Shown: in pieces, positions 26,496 through 34,407 of the stretch
Layout: every line of letters begins with the position of its first letter
Numbering within the stretch: position 1 is the first letter of the stretch
DNA from: Bacteroidota bacterium
GTDB taxonomy: Bacteria > Bacteroidota > Bacteroidia > Cytophagales > UBA9547
Assembly (NCBI GenBank): GCA_004293915.1
Contig: RDZG01000071.1
Coordinates: forward strand, 1 to 40,721
Reading direction: 5' to 3'
DNA: 40,721 nt
Made by a program: the position numbers and the translations under genes
The notes under the pieces: generated by a model
What the model saw: the letters and a program-made list of their open reading frames with translations, nothing else
Database searches by the model: none
Told to the model about the DNA's origin: nothing

Positions 26496-26720
26496 TTATT
26501 CGTATCGCTGAATTTCTCTGTCATAAAAATCATTTGCCAAATCTATCAATAGATTCATTTTAGTGTCTAGTTCTACTTTTGAAAGTTTTTCAGTACTTTC
26601 CAAAAGTTCAACTTCATCATCTTTTAAATTGATGATAAAACGAGGAAACTCAAGATGAAAAATAAAAATATCTTCGGGATAATCGGTATTGTCGCAGAGC
26701 AAAAACTTTGGTAAGTCCAT
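26496..26720 (-). CDS. Small acidic protein of unknown function
   Basis: A 74-residue acidic protein that I cannot assign to a named family. Beta-rich segments (FLLCDNTDYPEDIFIFHLEFPRF) come first, followed by an acidic helix (LLESTEKLSKVELDTKMNLL and LANDFYDREIQRYE). The codon use matches the neighbours and the frame ends cleanly. It lies downstream of tktC on the same strand, after the tktC terminator, with no clear promoter match. I believe similar short proteins are common in Bacteroidota, but this is recall only. Confidence 0.6.
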   Translation of the reverse strand: MDLPKFLLCDNTDYPEDIFIFHLEFPRFIINLKDDEVELLESTEKLSKVELDTKMNLLIDLANDFYDREIQRYE

Positions 26721-26752
26721 TTTTAAAATTTTATTATATTTAAAATAAACAA

Positions 26753-26782
26753 AAAAGAGGAAATTTTAGGTTTTCCTCTTTT
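26753..26782 (-). terminator. Terminator of the transketolase C-half gene
   Basis: AAAAGAGGAAA (26753-26763) pairs with TTTCCTCTTTT (26772-26782) around an 8-base loop. On the minus strand the stem is followed by a T-run. It lies just after the stop codon at 26798. Confidence 0.85.
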
Positions 26783-26797
26783 AAAATTGTTCATAAA

Positions 26798-27757
26798 TTA
26801 TTTTTTTTTTCTTTTCAATACTTTCTCAACTGCCTCAACAATATTGGCAGCTTTCAAACCATATTTTGCAAGCAGTTCATCTGGAGTTCCACTTTCTCCA
26901 AAGGTATCTTTTGTGCCAATAAACTCTTGTGGAGCAGGAAATGCACTACTCAATACATGAGCAACACTCTCCCCTAGCCCACCAATAATATTGTGTTCTT
27001 CTGCTGTAACTACACAACCTGTTTTCTTTACAGATTTTAGAATAGCTTCTGCATCCAAAGGCTTGATGGTGTGTATATTTATAATTTCAGCATCAATACC
27101 TTTGGCTTCAAGTAACTCACCTGCTTGGATGGCTTCCCAAACCATGTGTCCTGTTGCTATGATAGTAACATCTTTACCTTCGTTTACCATCCAAGCTTTT
27201 CCGATTTCAAATTTTTGATTTGGATCGGTATAAATTGGAACAACTGGACGTCCGAAACGCAAATAAGCTGGACCTTCATGGTCGGCAAGTGCTATGGTTG
27301 CAGCTTTGGTTTGATTATAATCACAAGTGTTGATTACTGTCATACCTGGAAGCATTTTCATGAGTCCTAAATCTTCTAAAATTTGATGTGTAGCACCATC
27401 TTCTCCCAAAGTAAGACCAGCATGCGAACAAGCAATTTTTACATTTTTACCTGAATATGCCACAGATTGGCGTATTTGATCATACACTCTTCCTGTTCCG
27501 AAATTGGCGAAAGTAGTTGCGTAAGGAATTTTACCACCTATGGTCAATCCTGCGGCTATACCAATCATATTGGCTTCGGCTATTCCAGTTTGAATAAAAC
27601 GCTCTGGATTTTCTTTTGCAAAAGCACCTAGTTTTAAGCTATCTGTAAGATCGGCACAAAGTGCAACTACATTTTTGTTAGATTTACCTAGTTCGGTCAT
27701 GGCATCTCCAAAACCTGAACGGGTATCTTTTTTTTCCGTAAATGTGTATTTTTTCAT
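26798..27757 (-). CDS. Transketolase, C-terminal half subunit
   Basis: A 319-residue protein corresponding to the pyrimidine-binding and C-terminal domains of transketolase. The activating glutamate is in FIQTGIAEANMIGIAAGL. YATTFANFGTGRVYDQIRQS, ATHQILEDLGLMKMLPGM and the later GPAYLRFGRPVVP are family signatures. With the N-half subunit it interconverts pentose-phosphate-pathway sugars using thiamine diphosphate. Split transketolases of this kind are usual in Bacteroidota, with the two genes normally adjacent. Here the N-half lies about 1.9 kb upstream, and five accessory genes stand between. No promoter is visible in the 45 bases upstream, so expression probably depends on readthrough. Confidence 0.95.
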   Translation of the reverse strand: MKKYTFTEKKDTRSGFGDAMTELGKSNKNVVALCADLTDSLKLGAFAKENPERFIQTGIAEANMIGIAAGLTIGGKIPYATTFANFGTGRVYDQIRQSVAYSGKNVKIACSHAGLTLGEDGATHQILEDLGLMKMLPGMTVINTCDYNQTKAATIALADHEGPAYLRFGRPVVPIYTDPNQKFEIGKAWMVNEGKDVTIIATGHMVWEAIQAGELLEAKGIDAEIINIHTIKPLDAEAILKSVKKTGCVVTAEEHNIIGGLGESVAHVLSSAFPAPQEFIGTKDTFGESGTPDELLAKYGLKAANIVEAVEKVLKRKKK

Positions 27758-27802
27758 TAATTATTTAATTCGATTTACTTTAGTGATTTATTTACTTAAC
27801 TC

Positions 27803-28156
27803 TTATAATCTTTTTTTTATTCTAAGCCCATTGTTTGATAAAACAGAAAAGTTATTTTTTAACTCAAGAAAATATTTATCAAAAATGTTCAGTACTAATT
27901 CAATCCTTGATTCTCTCTTTAAATCAGTTATTCTTAGCAATAATATTCCGAAATGTTCTAAATTCAATCTGTGTACAAGCTCTCCAAAATCTTTATCTTC
28001 TGTTAATAATATACACTTGTTCTCATTTGCAATATTCAAAACAGTTTCATCTGAAACTCCAGAATTATTTTCCAAAACGGAGTATATTAAATAGTTTTTA
28101 TTTCTTAATGCTATTATAACTCCAAAATCAACACTTTCGTCAGCAATCAAATCCAT
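27803..28156 (-). CDS. DUF5615 PIN-like toxin
   Basis: A 117-residue protein of the DUF5615 PIN-like family. It begins with the strand MDLIADESVD, carrying the first acidic residues. The hallmark CILLTEDKDFGELVHRL (48-64, with Asp54 and Asp56) follows, then HFGILLLRI. These proteins are predicted RNA-cleaving toxins paired with DUF433 antitoxins, which is exactly the gene found directly upstream. The DUF433 stop codon is followed at once by this ATG, so the two are translationally coupled. The last 30 residues form a helix. It is the last accessory gene before tktC. Confidence 0.85.
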   Translation of the reverse strand: MDLIADESVDFGVIIALRNKNYLIYSVLENNSGVSDETVLNIANENKCILLTEDKDFGELVHRLNLEHFGILLLRITDLKRESRIELVLNIFDKYFLELKNNFSVLSNNGLRIKKRL

Positions 28157-28408
28157 TTATGAAGCATTAGCATAAAACACTTCGTTTTTGATTGATTGAG
28201 AAGCAAACATTAAAGAAGCTGATATATGCTCTTTTGATAAAGTAGGATATGCCAATAATATTTCTTCTATACTATCTGTTGATAGTTTTTCAAGAATTAA
28301 ATCTACAGGGATTCGAGTTCCTATAAATATTGGTTTACCAAACATTTTATTGGTAGAAATTTCAATATAGTTTTTCCAATTTTTCATACCCATAATTTTA
28401 TACATCAT
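28157..28408 (-). CDS. DUF433 antitoxin
   Basis: An 83-residue protein with a DUF433 domain, a small winged-helix-like antitoxin partner of DUF5615 toxins. The core is GKPIFIGTRIPVDLILEKL, followed by DSIEEILLAYPTLSKEHI. The reading frame overlaps the 3' end of the Uma2 gene by 11 bases with ATGATG after a GAGGAA stretch. A second possible start, MKNWKNYIEI at 28387, would remove seven residues and avoid the overlap. Either start leaves the domain intact. It couples directly to the DUF5615 gene. Confidence 0.88.
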   Translation of the reverse strand: MMYKIMGMKNWKNYIEISTNKMFGKPIFIGTRIPVDLILEKLSTDSIEEILLAYPTLSKEHISASLMFASQSIKNEVFYANAS

Positions 28409-28982
28409 AAAATATTTCCTCGCAACTTATACTTTTTTCCTCCCACAAAAATAAAGGCACATTATCTTTTTCAGCATAATGGTCTTTTAAATCATATTTT
28501 CCAACTTCGTTAAGCACATACACAGAAACTTGTTTTTCTTTAGGATGTACCACCCAATATACTTTCACTCCAGCTTCTTCATACAATCTGAATTTATCAT
28601 TCAAATCTTTTTTCATGGTAGAAAGCGAAAGTATTTCTACTATGAAATCAGGAGCTCCCACACAACCTTTGTCTTTTATTTTAGTCCTATCACAAATAAT
28701 ACAAATATCAGGCTCTACAACTGTATTTTTTTCGGCTTCATCACCAAATAAATATACATCAAATGGAGCTACAAATACTTTGCATGGTAGTCTTCTAAAT
28801 AGCTTTTCTAATTCAAAAGAAATATTTTGAGAAACAGCCTGATGATAACTTCTAGGGGAAGGAGACATTTGTACTACCTTTCCTTTGATTAATTCTACCA
28901 ATTCATCAAACTTCCAAGTAACATAATCTGCTATGGTATATGTTTTTGAAAAATCTAATTGTGAGATAGAATGTATGCTCAT
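28398..28982 (-). CDS. Uma2-family (DUF820) PD-(D/E)XK nuclease-like protein
   Basis: A 194-residue protein of the Uma2/DUF820 family, which has a restriction-endonuclease-like core. The expected acidic residues are in VVEPDICIICD (Asp92) and APDFIVEILSLST (Glu116), followed by LNDKFRLYEEAGVKVYWVVHP. The family is abundant in cyanobacteria and found sporadically in Bacteroidota, often near toxin-antitoxin and mobile genes, and its biological function is unsettled. Here it sits between the PIN pair and the DUF433/DUF5615 pair, overlapping the latter by 11 bases. The start follows a 33-base gap after the PIN gene. Confidence 0.9.
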   Translation of the reverse strand: MSIHSISQLDFSKTYTIADYVTWKFDELVELIKGKVVQMSPSPRSYHQAVSQNISFELEKLFRRLPCKVFVAPFDVYLFGDEAEKNTVVEPDICIICDRTKIKDKGCVGAPDFIVEILSLSTMKKDLNDKFRLYEEAGVKVYWVVHPKEKQVSVYVLNEVGKYDLKDHYAEKDNVPLFLWEEKSISCEEIFYDV

Positions 28983-29015
28983 ACTATGAAACTATATAGA
29001 ATGTGGTTTTCCAGT

Positions 29016-29426
29016 TTATTTTTTTGATTCTAAATATACGATTTTATTAAATAAATGATCAAAACTAATGATTTCATTTATATCTGTATTAGACAAAGCA
29101 GATGATATTTGGAGTGAATCCAAGGTTCTTAAGCCTTCAACTGCATATTTATCTATCAAAAAAATAGCTCTACCAAATATTGATTTATCAATATTAATAA
29201 TTTTAAATGCTGATAAATCGTTAGTAAATGAATCAACAATATCTATCGCATCTAGTTTTTCAATTGATTTAGTCCTAACTTTTTTCCAAATAGCAGAATG
29301 AAATTCTAATATACCAATTTCTCCAATATAAATTACTTTCCCCTCTATCAAAAGTTGTAAATCTTTTGATTCTTTTTCATTAGAATAAAGTTTTACAATT
29401 GAAGATGTATCTAAATAAATATTCAT
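29016..29426 (-). CDS. VapC-type PIN-domain toxin
   Basis: A 136-residue PIN-domain ribonuclease. The four acidic metal ligands are visible: Asp6 (MNIYLDTSS), Glu41 (GILEFHSAIW), Asp103 (LRTLDSLQIS) and Asp123 (ISFDHLF). SIVKLY after the first Asp is typical of VapC. The ATG overlaps the stop of the upstream antitoxin as ATGA, which is tight translational coupling. VapC toxins cleave tRNA or rRNA when freed from the antitoxin. It is part of the cassette lodged between the two transketolase genes. Confidence 0.92.
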   Translation of the reverse strand: MNIYLDTSSIVKLYSNEKESKDLQLLIEGKVIYIGEIGILEFHSAIWKKVRTKSIEKLDAIDIVDSFTNDLSAFKIINIDKSIFGRAIFLIDKYAVEGLRTLDSLQISSALSNTDINEIISFDHLFNKIVYLESKK

Positions 29427-29656
29427 CTATAACTTTCACGTTCTTCGGCTACAGCATCACTTAAAATCACATTAGGATATTTTTCTTTCATCATTTTACT
29501 CGTTTTGATAAACCCCCACTCTACCTTATGCTCTTTCTTAGGTTCTGAATTGATAATTTCATATGTCACAATCACTTCATCTCCATTGTGAAGATTTGGT
29601 TTAGATTGAAATACAACAACTCCATCGTTGTAAATTCCCTTTGTAGTAGCTAACAT
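29423..29656 (-). CDS. Putative antitoxin, DUF104/AF2212-like
   Basis: A 77-residue protein beginning with a beta-rich domain, KGIYNDGVVVFQSKPNLHNG followed by DEVIVTYEI, resembling DUF104/AF2212-type antitoxins that pair with PIN toxins. The C-terminal part (GFIKTSKMMKEKYPNVILSD, then AVAEERESYR) is probably the toxin-binding tail. Its stop codon overlaps the VapC ATG by 4 bases. Its start is only 26 bases after the stop of the transketolase N-half gene, with no promoter match between. This suggests expression from the transketolase promoter. Confidence 0.8.
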   Translation of the reverse strand: MLATTKGIYNDGVVVFQSKPNLHNGDEVIVTYEIINSEPKKEHKVEWGFIKTSKMMKEKYPNVILSDAVAEERESYR

Positions 29657-29682
29657 AACAATAGTTTTTTACACTAAAACGT

Positions 29683-30516
29683 TTAATAATCTCCTAAAGT
29701 TTCCTCTAATTGAGCTAAAGCAATATCTTTTTGCTCGTCATTTGGAGCATTTCCATGCCATTTATGGGTATGCATCATGAAATCTACACCCATTCCCATT
29801 TCAGTTTTCATCATGATGGCCGTAGGTTTGCCTGTGCCTTTTTGTTTTTGAGCTTCTAGAATGGTTTTTTCTAACTCTTCAAAATTATTTCCATCACAAG
29901 CAAGAACATTCCAGCCAAAAGCAGCATATTTTTTTCCCAAATCCAAAAGCGAAAGTACTTTATCGGTACTTCCATCAATTTGTTGTCCATTTACATCCAC
30001 AAAAGCAATAAGATTATCTACTTTATTATGAGGAGCAAACATAGCAGCTTCCCACACTTGGCCTTCTTGTTGTTCGCCATCTCCCATGAGGCAATATACA
30101 AAACGGTCGTCATTGTTAAGTTTTTTTGCTAATGCAGTGCCTATAGCTACTGACAAACCCTGTCCTAATGACCCAGAAGCCATACGAATACCTTCCAAAT
30201 GTTCATGTGGAGTTGGATGTCCTTGTAATCTTGAGTTGATTTTGCGGTGAGTTCCTAGTTCTTTCACTGGAAAATAGCCAAAACGAGCCAATGTGCTATA
30301 AAAAACAGCCGAAATATGTCCATTTGAAAGATAAAAAACATCTTCTCCTATGGCATCCATATTGAAGTTTTTATTATGTTTCATTACTTTAAAGTATAAT
30401 AAAACAAATAATTCGGTACAACCCAATGCACCACCAGGATGTCCACCTTTGGCACCATGCACCATTCTAATAATATCTCTTCTAACTTGCGAAGCAACCT
30501 TTTTTAAATCTGTCAT
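29683..30516 (-). CDS. Transketolase, N-terminal half subunit
   Basis: A 277-residue protein equivalent to the thiamine-diphosphate-binding domain of transketolase. Signatures are GAKGGHPGGALGCTELFVLLYF, LSNGHISAVFYSTLARFGY, SGSLGQGLSVAIGTALA and the ThDP/Mg motif GDGEQQEGQVWEA, closing in AFVDVNGQQIDG. It needs the separate C-half (26798-27757) for activity. A perfect -7 element, TACCTTTG, lies 17 bases upstream, making this the head of a transcription unit. The next genes on the strand are toxin-antitoxin genes rather than the expected partner. Confidence 0.95.
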   Translation of the reverse strand: MTDLKKVASQVRRDIIRMVHGAKGGHPGGALGCTELFVLLYFKVMKHNKNFNMDAIGEDVFYLSNGHISAVFYSTLARFGYFPVKELGTHRKINSRLQGHPTPHEHLEGIRMASGSLGQGLSVAIGTALAKKLNNDDRFVYCLMGDGEQQEGQVWEAAMFAPHNKVDNLIAFVDVNGQQIDGSTDKVLSLLDLGKKYAAFGWNVLACDGNNFEELEKTILEAQKQKGTGKPTAIMMKTEMGMGVDFMMHTHKWHGNAPNDEQKDIALAQLEETLGDY

Positions 30517-30533
30517 TTAATCTATTTTTTTGG

Positions 30534-30541
30534 CAAAGGTA
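30534..30541 (-). promoter_or_regulatory. -7 element of transketolase operon promoter
   Basis: The minus strand reads TACCTTTG, an exact TAnnTTTG match 17 bases before the N-half gene. The same octamer precedes the polyprenyl synthase gene. Confidence 0.55.
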
Positions 30542-30585
30542 AAAGCAAATGATAAATATGCCAATATTATTTTATCTTGATTGTG

Positions 30586-31560
30586 CTATTTGTTTCTATC
30601 AATGGTAAATTGAATCAAATCTTTGAGCGATTGTGTATATTGATTTTTTTCTAATGAATCTAAAATATCAAAAGCTTCGTCCAAATATTTTTTCATTACT
30701 TGCGTAGTATATTCAATTCCGCCAGATTTTTTAACAAAATCAATTATAAATTGAACTTTATCGGCTTTATGACTTTCGTTTTTTATAATATTTACAATTT
30801 TAGATTTATCTGAAGTATTGGCATTTGACAATGCAAAAATCAAAGGTAGGGTCATTTTTTTTTCTTTGATATCGATTCCCAAAGGTTTACCAATTTCATC
30901 TGTGCCATAATCAAACAAATCGTCTTTTATTTGAAACGCAATGCCTACTTTTTCGCCTAATAACCTGCATTTTTCAATGATTTCTTTATCAGAAATTACC
31001 GAAGCTGCACCAGCAGCACAACACGATGCAATCAACGAAGCTGTTTTTTGACGAATAATTGTAAAATAATCCGCTTCTTTTATGTTTAATAATCTAGCTT
31101 TTTCAATTTGTAACAATTCGCCTTCGCTCATTTCTCTTACAGCATGCGAAACTATTTTTAAAAGATCAAAATCCTCACTATCGATTGATAAAAGCAATCC
31201 TCTCGAAAGTAAATAATCGCCAACCAAAACTGCTATTTTGTTTTTCCAAAGGGCATTAATCGAAAAAAAACCTCTTCTATAATTTGATTCGTCCACCACA
31301 TCGTCATGCACAAGTGTAGCAGTATGTAAAAGTTCTATTAAAGCAGCTCCACGATAGGTTTTTTCGTTTAATCCTCCACACAATTTTGCAACGAAAAACA
31401 CAAACATTGGTCGGATTTGTTTGCCTTTTCTTTTCACAATATAAGCCATAATTTTGTCCAAAAGAAATACATTGCTTTTCATGTAAATGCTGAATTTTTC
31501 TTCAAACACTTCCATTTCTTTCGCAATCGGTTTTTGAATATCTTTTAGATGTTTTGCCAC
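30586..31560 (-). CDS. Polyprenyl diphosphate synthase (IspB-like)
   Basis: A 324-residue trans-prenyltransferase that extends farnesyl diphosphate with isopentenyl diphosphate, probably for the menaquinone side chain. The two aspartate-rich motifs are TLVHDDVVDES (Asp86, Asp87, Asp90) and IKDDLFDYGTDE (Asp213, Asp214, Asp217). KRKGKQIRPMFV and LVGDYLLSRGL are also typical. The bulky residues before the first motif suggest a medium to long product, but the chain length cannot be read with certainty. A TACCTTTG -7 element lies 34 bases upstream. Confidence 0.93.
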   Translation of the reverse strand: MAKHLKDIQKPIAKEMEVFEEKFSIYMKSNVFLLDKIMAYIVKRKGKQIRPMFVFFVAKLCGGLNEKTYRGAALIELLHTATLVHDDVVDESNYRRGFFSINALWKNKIAVLVGDYLLSRGLLLSIDSEDFDLLKIVSHAVREMSEGELLQIEKARLLNIKEADYFTIIRQKTASLIASCCAAGAASVISDKEIIEKCRLLGEKVGIAFQIKDDLFDYGTDEIGKPLGIDIKEKKMTLPLIFALSNANTSDKSKIVNIIKNESHKADKVQFIIDFVKKSGGIEYTTQVMKKYLDEAFDILDSLEKNQYTQSLKDLIQFTIDRNK

Positions 31561-31594
31561 TTAATTATTTGGTATAGAAATCATTAATAACGCT

Positions 31595-31602
31595 CAAAGG
31601 TA
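31595..31602 (-). promoter_or_regulatory. -7 element of polyprenyl synthase promoter
   Basis: The minus strand reads TACCTTTG, exact TAnnTTTG, 34 bases before the start and just after the terminator of the upstream small gene. Confidence 0.5.
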
Positions 31603-31621
31603 ACACAGCCTTTGGTAAAAA

Positions 31622-31660
31622 TAAAAACGCATCTTCAAAATTTTTGAAAATGCGTTTTTA
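31622..31660 (-). terminator. Terminator of the small Cys/Lys-rich peptide gene
   Basis: TAAAAACGCAT (31622-31632) pairs with ATGCGTTTTTA (31650-31660). The inner bases TTCAAAA/TTTTGAA can pair too, giving one long hairpin. It lies 24 bases after the peptide stop. Confidence 0.85.
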
Positions 31661-31684
31661 AATAATGTTAATAATTCAAAAGAA

Positions 31685-31870
31685 TTATTGTTTTTGCTCT
31701 GGTTTTGTATCTTCTGTTTTTTTATCACAAGATGCTGCTTTTGATTTGCTGCAACACGATTTTTTTTCGCTTTTGCTACACGATTTTTTTTCTTTTTCTT
31801 TATCGTTTCCTGCAAAAGAAAACGATGCAGCCATTACAGCTAGAGACAAGGCAAATGCTAACTTTTTCAT
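31685..31870 (-). CDS. Small secreted Cys/Lys-rich peptide
   Basis: A 61-residue precursor with a textbook signal peptide (MKKLAFALSLAVMAASFSFA, 1-20). The mature part would be about 41 residues with 13 lysines and four cysteines (31, 39, 40, 48) in KKSC-like units, for example KSCSKSEKKSCCSKS. It is hydrophilic, and no fold is apparent. The composition suggests metal binding or disulfide-linked oligomers in the periplasm, but that is inference. The gene is a complete unit with a perfect -7 element (TATATTTG) 36 bases upstream and a strong hairpin terminator, which supports it being real. A short inverted repeat GTTGA/TCAAC (31890-31904) lies in the leader. Confidence 0.8.
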   Translation of the reverse strand: MKKLAFALSLAVMAASFSFAGNDKEKEKKSCSKSEKKSCCSKSKAASCDKKTEDTKPEQKQ

Positions 31871-31906
31871 AATATATTATTTTTTAAGTGTTGAAATTCT
31901 CAACAA

Positions 31907-31914
31907 CAAATATA
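31907..31914 (-). promoter_or_regulatory. -7 element of the small secreted peptide gene
   Basis: The minus strand reads TATATTTG, an exact match to TAnnTTTG, 36 bases before the start. Confidence 0.5.
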
Positions 31915-31930
31915 AGGAATTAAGTTCAAA

Positions 31931-33055
31931 CTATGCCAGCAATTTGACTAAATTTCGTTCAATTAATTCCCAGTTGTATTTTTCATTAAATATCTCCAAT
32001 GCATTTCTACAATGATTTTGATACAAATCTGGATTGTCAATATAATTCAGAATTAAATTTGAAATCAAATTAATATCTTCATTATCAACTAAATACCCAA
32101 CTTTTGACACATCAACTTCTTTGCGAATAGCTTTTAAATCTGTAAAAATAATTGGTCTATTTAATCCCAAATAATAAAATAGTTTTATTGGCAGACAATG
32201 TCGATTTTCAATATCTGATTTTCTTAAATCTAAAAAAACGTCTGTATCTTTTATTGTCTGTATAAATTTATGAAATTCTAATATGTCATAATTAGTGATA
32301 TTAATATTTTTAGTAAGCTTTTTAATTATGTTTAAATAAATGTTTTTTTCAGAATCAGACACATACCATCCAATTATTTTGACATTAATTATCAAATTTG
32401 GTCTTAAAACTGATAAATAATTAACTACATTTAAAAAAGCATCAAATCCTTTTTCTTTCGTTAATTTACCAGAATATGAAAGATTAATTTCTGAACTTAA
32501 TTTGCGAGGTAAAATTGGGTTTAAGTAATTTAAACTAGGATAATAACTCAAAAAAGCATACGGTTTAAAAGGAAATAAAAATCGATATGGTAACGATTTA
32601 TAATATTCTCCAAAAATAAACTTATCTATATAAAAACAAGATAAAAAATTGAATATCAATAATTTAAAAAAAACAAAAAATACTTTTGGATATGATAAGT
32701 TTGTTAAATTTTTTTTTGAAGGATACCATTCTGTAACATCGTATATTAATACAGGTTTTATTTTTTGTGATTTAATATATTTGTGTGCAGCCCAAACTGG
32801 CAAAGGCTCTGATGCAATAATTCTGTCTGGCTCAAAAGAAGTAAGTTTTTCAATAAAAATTTTTACTTTTTCTCTTTTCGACAAGTTGTTTCCATCGAAA
32901 CTATCAATCAAAACAGAATTTAATTCTCTTTTAACATTTTCTTGACTACTAACTATCAAAATTTGATGCCCATTTCTTACAATAGTCATTGCAAAATGAT
33001 AAAAAATGCGATCGTCAAGCGAAAAATGCGATGATGTTAGAAAAATAATTTTCAT
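31931..33055 (-). CDS. Glycosyltransferase, GT4-like
   Basis: A 374-residue GT-B-fold glycosyltransferase. The N-terminal domain opens with MKIIFLTSSHFSLDDRIFYH, a pattern common in capsule and O-chain glycosyltransferases. The C-terminal domain has LSYSGKLTKEKGFDAFLNVV and the donor-binding region HCLPIKLFYYLGLNRPIIF, where the usual EYL is YYL. A hydrophobic patch near 122-142 suggests membrane association. The donor and acceptor are unknown. It is divergent from the flippase gene, which suggests a shared role in surface-polysaccharide assembly. No exact promoter element was found on this strand. Confidence 0.82.
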   Translation of the reverse strand: MKIIFLTSSHFSLDDRIFYHFAMTIVRNGHQILIVSSQENVKRELNSVLIDSFDGNNLSKREKVKIFIEKLTSFEPDRIIASEPLPVWAAHKYIKSQKIKPVLIYDVTEWYPSKKNLTNLSYPKVFFVFFKLLIFNFLSCFYIDKFIFGEYYKSLPYRFLFPFKPYAFLSYYPSLNYLNPILPRKLSSEINLSYSGKLTKEKGFDAFLNVVNYLSVLRPNLIINVKIIGWYVSDSEKNIYLNIIKKLTKNINITNYDILEFHKFIQTIKDTDVFLDLRKSDIENRHCLPIKLFYYLGLNRPIIFTDLKAIRKEVDVSKVGYLVDNEDINLISNLILNYIDNPDLYQNHCRNALEIFNEKYNWELIERNLVKLLA

Positions 33056-33137
33056 ATTTTGGCTCCCATTTTATAAAAACGATGTGAATCTATAAAATTA
33101 TTTTATGCTAGTTTATAATTTAGTCTATTATGTCAAT

Positions 33138-33145
33138 TAGATTTG
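33138..33145 (+). promoter_or_regulatory. -7 element of flippase-ceramidase operon
   Basis: TAGATTTG matches TAnnTTTG exactly. An in-frame ATG at 33130 lies before it, so it supports the start at 33196. Confidence 0.45.
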
Positions 33146-33195
33146 TTCTACCATTTTTTGAATATTATATAAATAGTCGTTTTATAAGCCAATTT

Positions 33196-34407
33196 ATGAA
33201 CATAAAAAACAGCACCATACTTTCTGTTTTATCAAAAGGGTTATCGACTCTTGTTGTATTTGGCATTGTTGTTTTAACGGCTCGCATGTATGGCAAAGCT
33301 GGACGTGGCGAAATATCCTTATTTACAGCCAATTACACTTTTATTCTACATTTTTGTTCTATCATCGGAGGTAGCGGATTAGTGTACTTATATCATAAAA
33401 AATCCCTCAAAAAAATGATTTTTTATTCTTATTTATGGACAATTGGAGTATGTTTTTTAGCTTTTTTAGTATTATTATTTTTCTATTCTTTTCAAATTAG
33501 CCATGTCATTTTAGTTGTAGTTACATCTTTTTTAGTTGCTAGTACTCAAATTCATAGCAACATTTTATTAGCAAATCAAAAATTAGTGGCATACAATACA
33601 ATCAAAACTGCACAATCACTGATTTTAATCGGAATTTTAATTTTTGATTATTACTTTTTAATCACTCAAACAAACACAATATTTTTTATGATTTATACGC
33701 TTATTTCATTTTTTATAACTGCCATTTTGAGTTATTTTTATGTACAAAACATAATTTCTTTGCAAAAAAAAGAAACACAAAAAACATTTGAAACCATGTT
33801 AAAATATGGAATAAATGGTCAAATATCAAATATTTTTCAATTTATATGTTATCGAGCAACTTTTTATTGGATTGAGTATTTTTATCAAAAACACGAAGAA
33901 TTAGGTGTGTTTGCAGTGGCAGTTATGATTGCAGAGTCGGTTTGGGTCGTTAGTTCAAGTATTGCAACTATGCAGTACGCTAAAATTGCAAATTCAACTT
34001 CTGATAAATTTTCAAGAATTTATACAAATCAATTGCAAATTTGGGTTTTAGGTGCTACAATTTTGCTATTATTTATTTTGATAATTATTCCAGAAATACT
34101 TTGGATGAGTATTTTAAAAGTTGAGTTTTCGGGAATAAAAATGCTGTTAATTTGCTTAGCACCAGGCATTTTGGCACAAGCAGTATCACGTATGCATACC
34201 CATTATTTTAGCGGAAAAGGAAATTATACACTCAATAATTATTCAGCAATTTTAGGAGCTTTTTCGGCTGTTATTAGTGGCTTTATTTGTATCTATTTTT
34301 GGGGAGTTAATGGAGCAGCAATTAGTATGAGTTTTAGCTATATTTTAGTTTTAGTTTTTACAACTTTTCAATATAAAACAGTAAGATTCAATCAAATAAA
34401 TCAATGA
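33196..34407 (+). CDS. Polysaccharide (Wzx-like) flippase, MVF/MATE fold
   Basis: A membrane protein of 403 residues with about twelve hydrophobic segments. It starts MNIKNSTILSVLSKGLSTLVVFGIVVLTARMYGKAGRGE, an N-terminus typical of oligosaccharide flippases that move lipid-linked sugars across the inner membrane. I use the ATG at 33196 because the earlier ATG at 33130 precedes the promoter element and adds an atypical extension. The central KTFETMLKYGINGQISNIF also fits the family. Its last codons overlap the ceramidase-like gene by ATGA, so the two are co-expressed. The glycan transported is unknown. Confidence 0.87.
   Translation: MNIKNSTILSVLSKGLSTLVVFGIVVLTARMYGKAGRGEISLFTANYTFILHFCSIIGGSGLVYLYHKKSLKKMIFYSYLWTIGVCFLAFLVLLFFYSFQISHVILVVVTSFLVASTQIHSNILLANQKLVAYNTIKTAQSLILIGILIFDYYFLITQTNTIFFMIYTLISFFITAILSYFYVQNIISLQKKETQKTFETMLKYGINGQISNIFQFICYRATFYWIEYFYQKHEELGVFAVAVMIAESVWVVSSSIATMQYAKIANSTSDKFSRIYTNQLQIWVLGATILLLFILIIIPEILWMSILKVEFSGIKMLLICLAPGILAQAVSRMHTHYFSGKGNYTLNNYSAILGAFSAVISGFICIYFWGVNGAAISMSFSYILVLVFTTFQYKTVRFNQINQ

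Noticed and set aside
27675-28119. Plus-strand frames of 139 and 94 residues
   Set aside because: They overlap the DUF5615 gene and the start of tktC on the other strand and show no recognisable domain.
31594-31815. 73-residue lysine-rich frame on the minus strand
   Set aside because: It is a shifted frame of the small secreted peptide gene and runs through that gene's terminator. The frame with the signal peptide is the real one.
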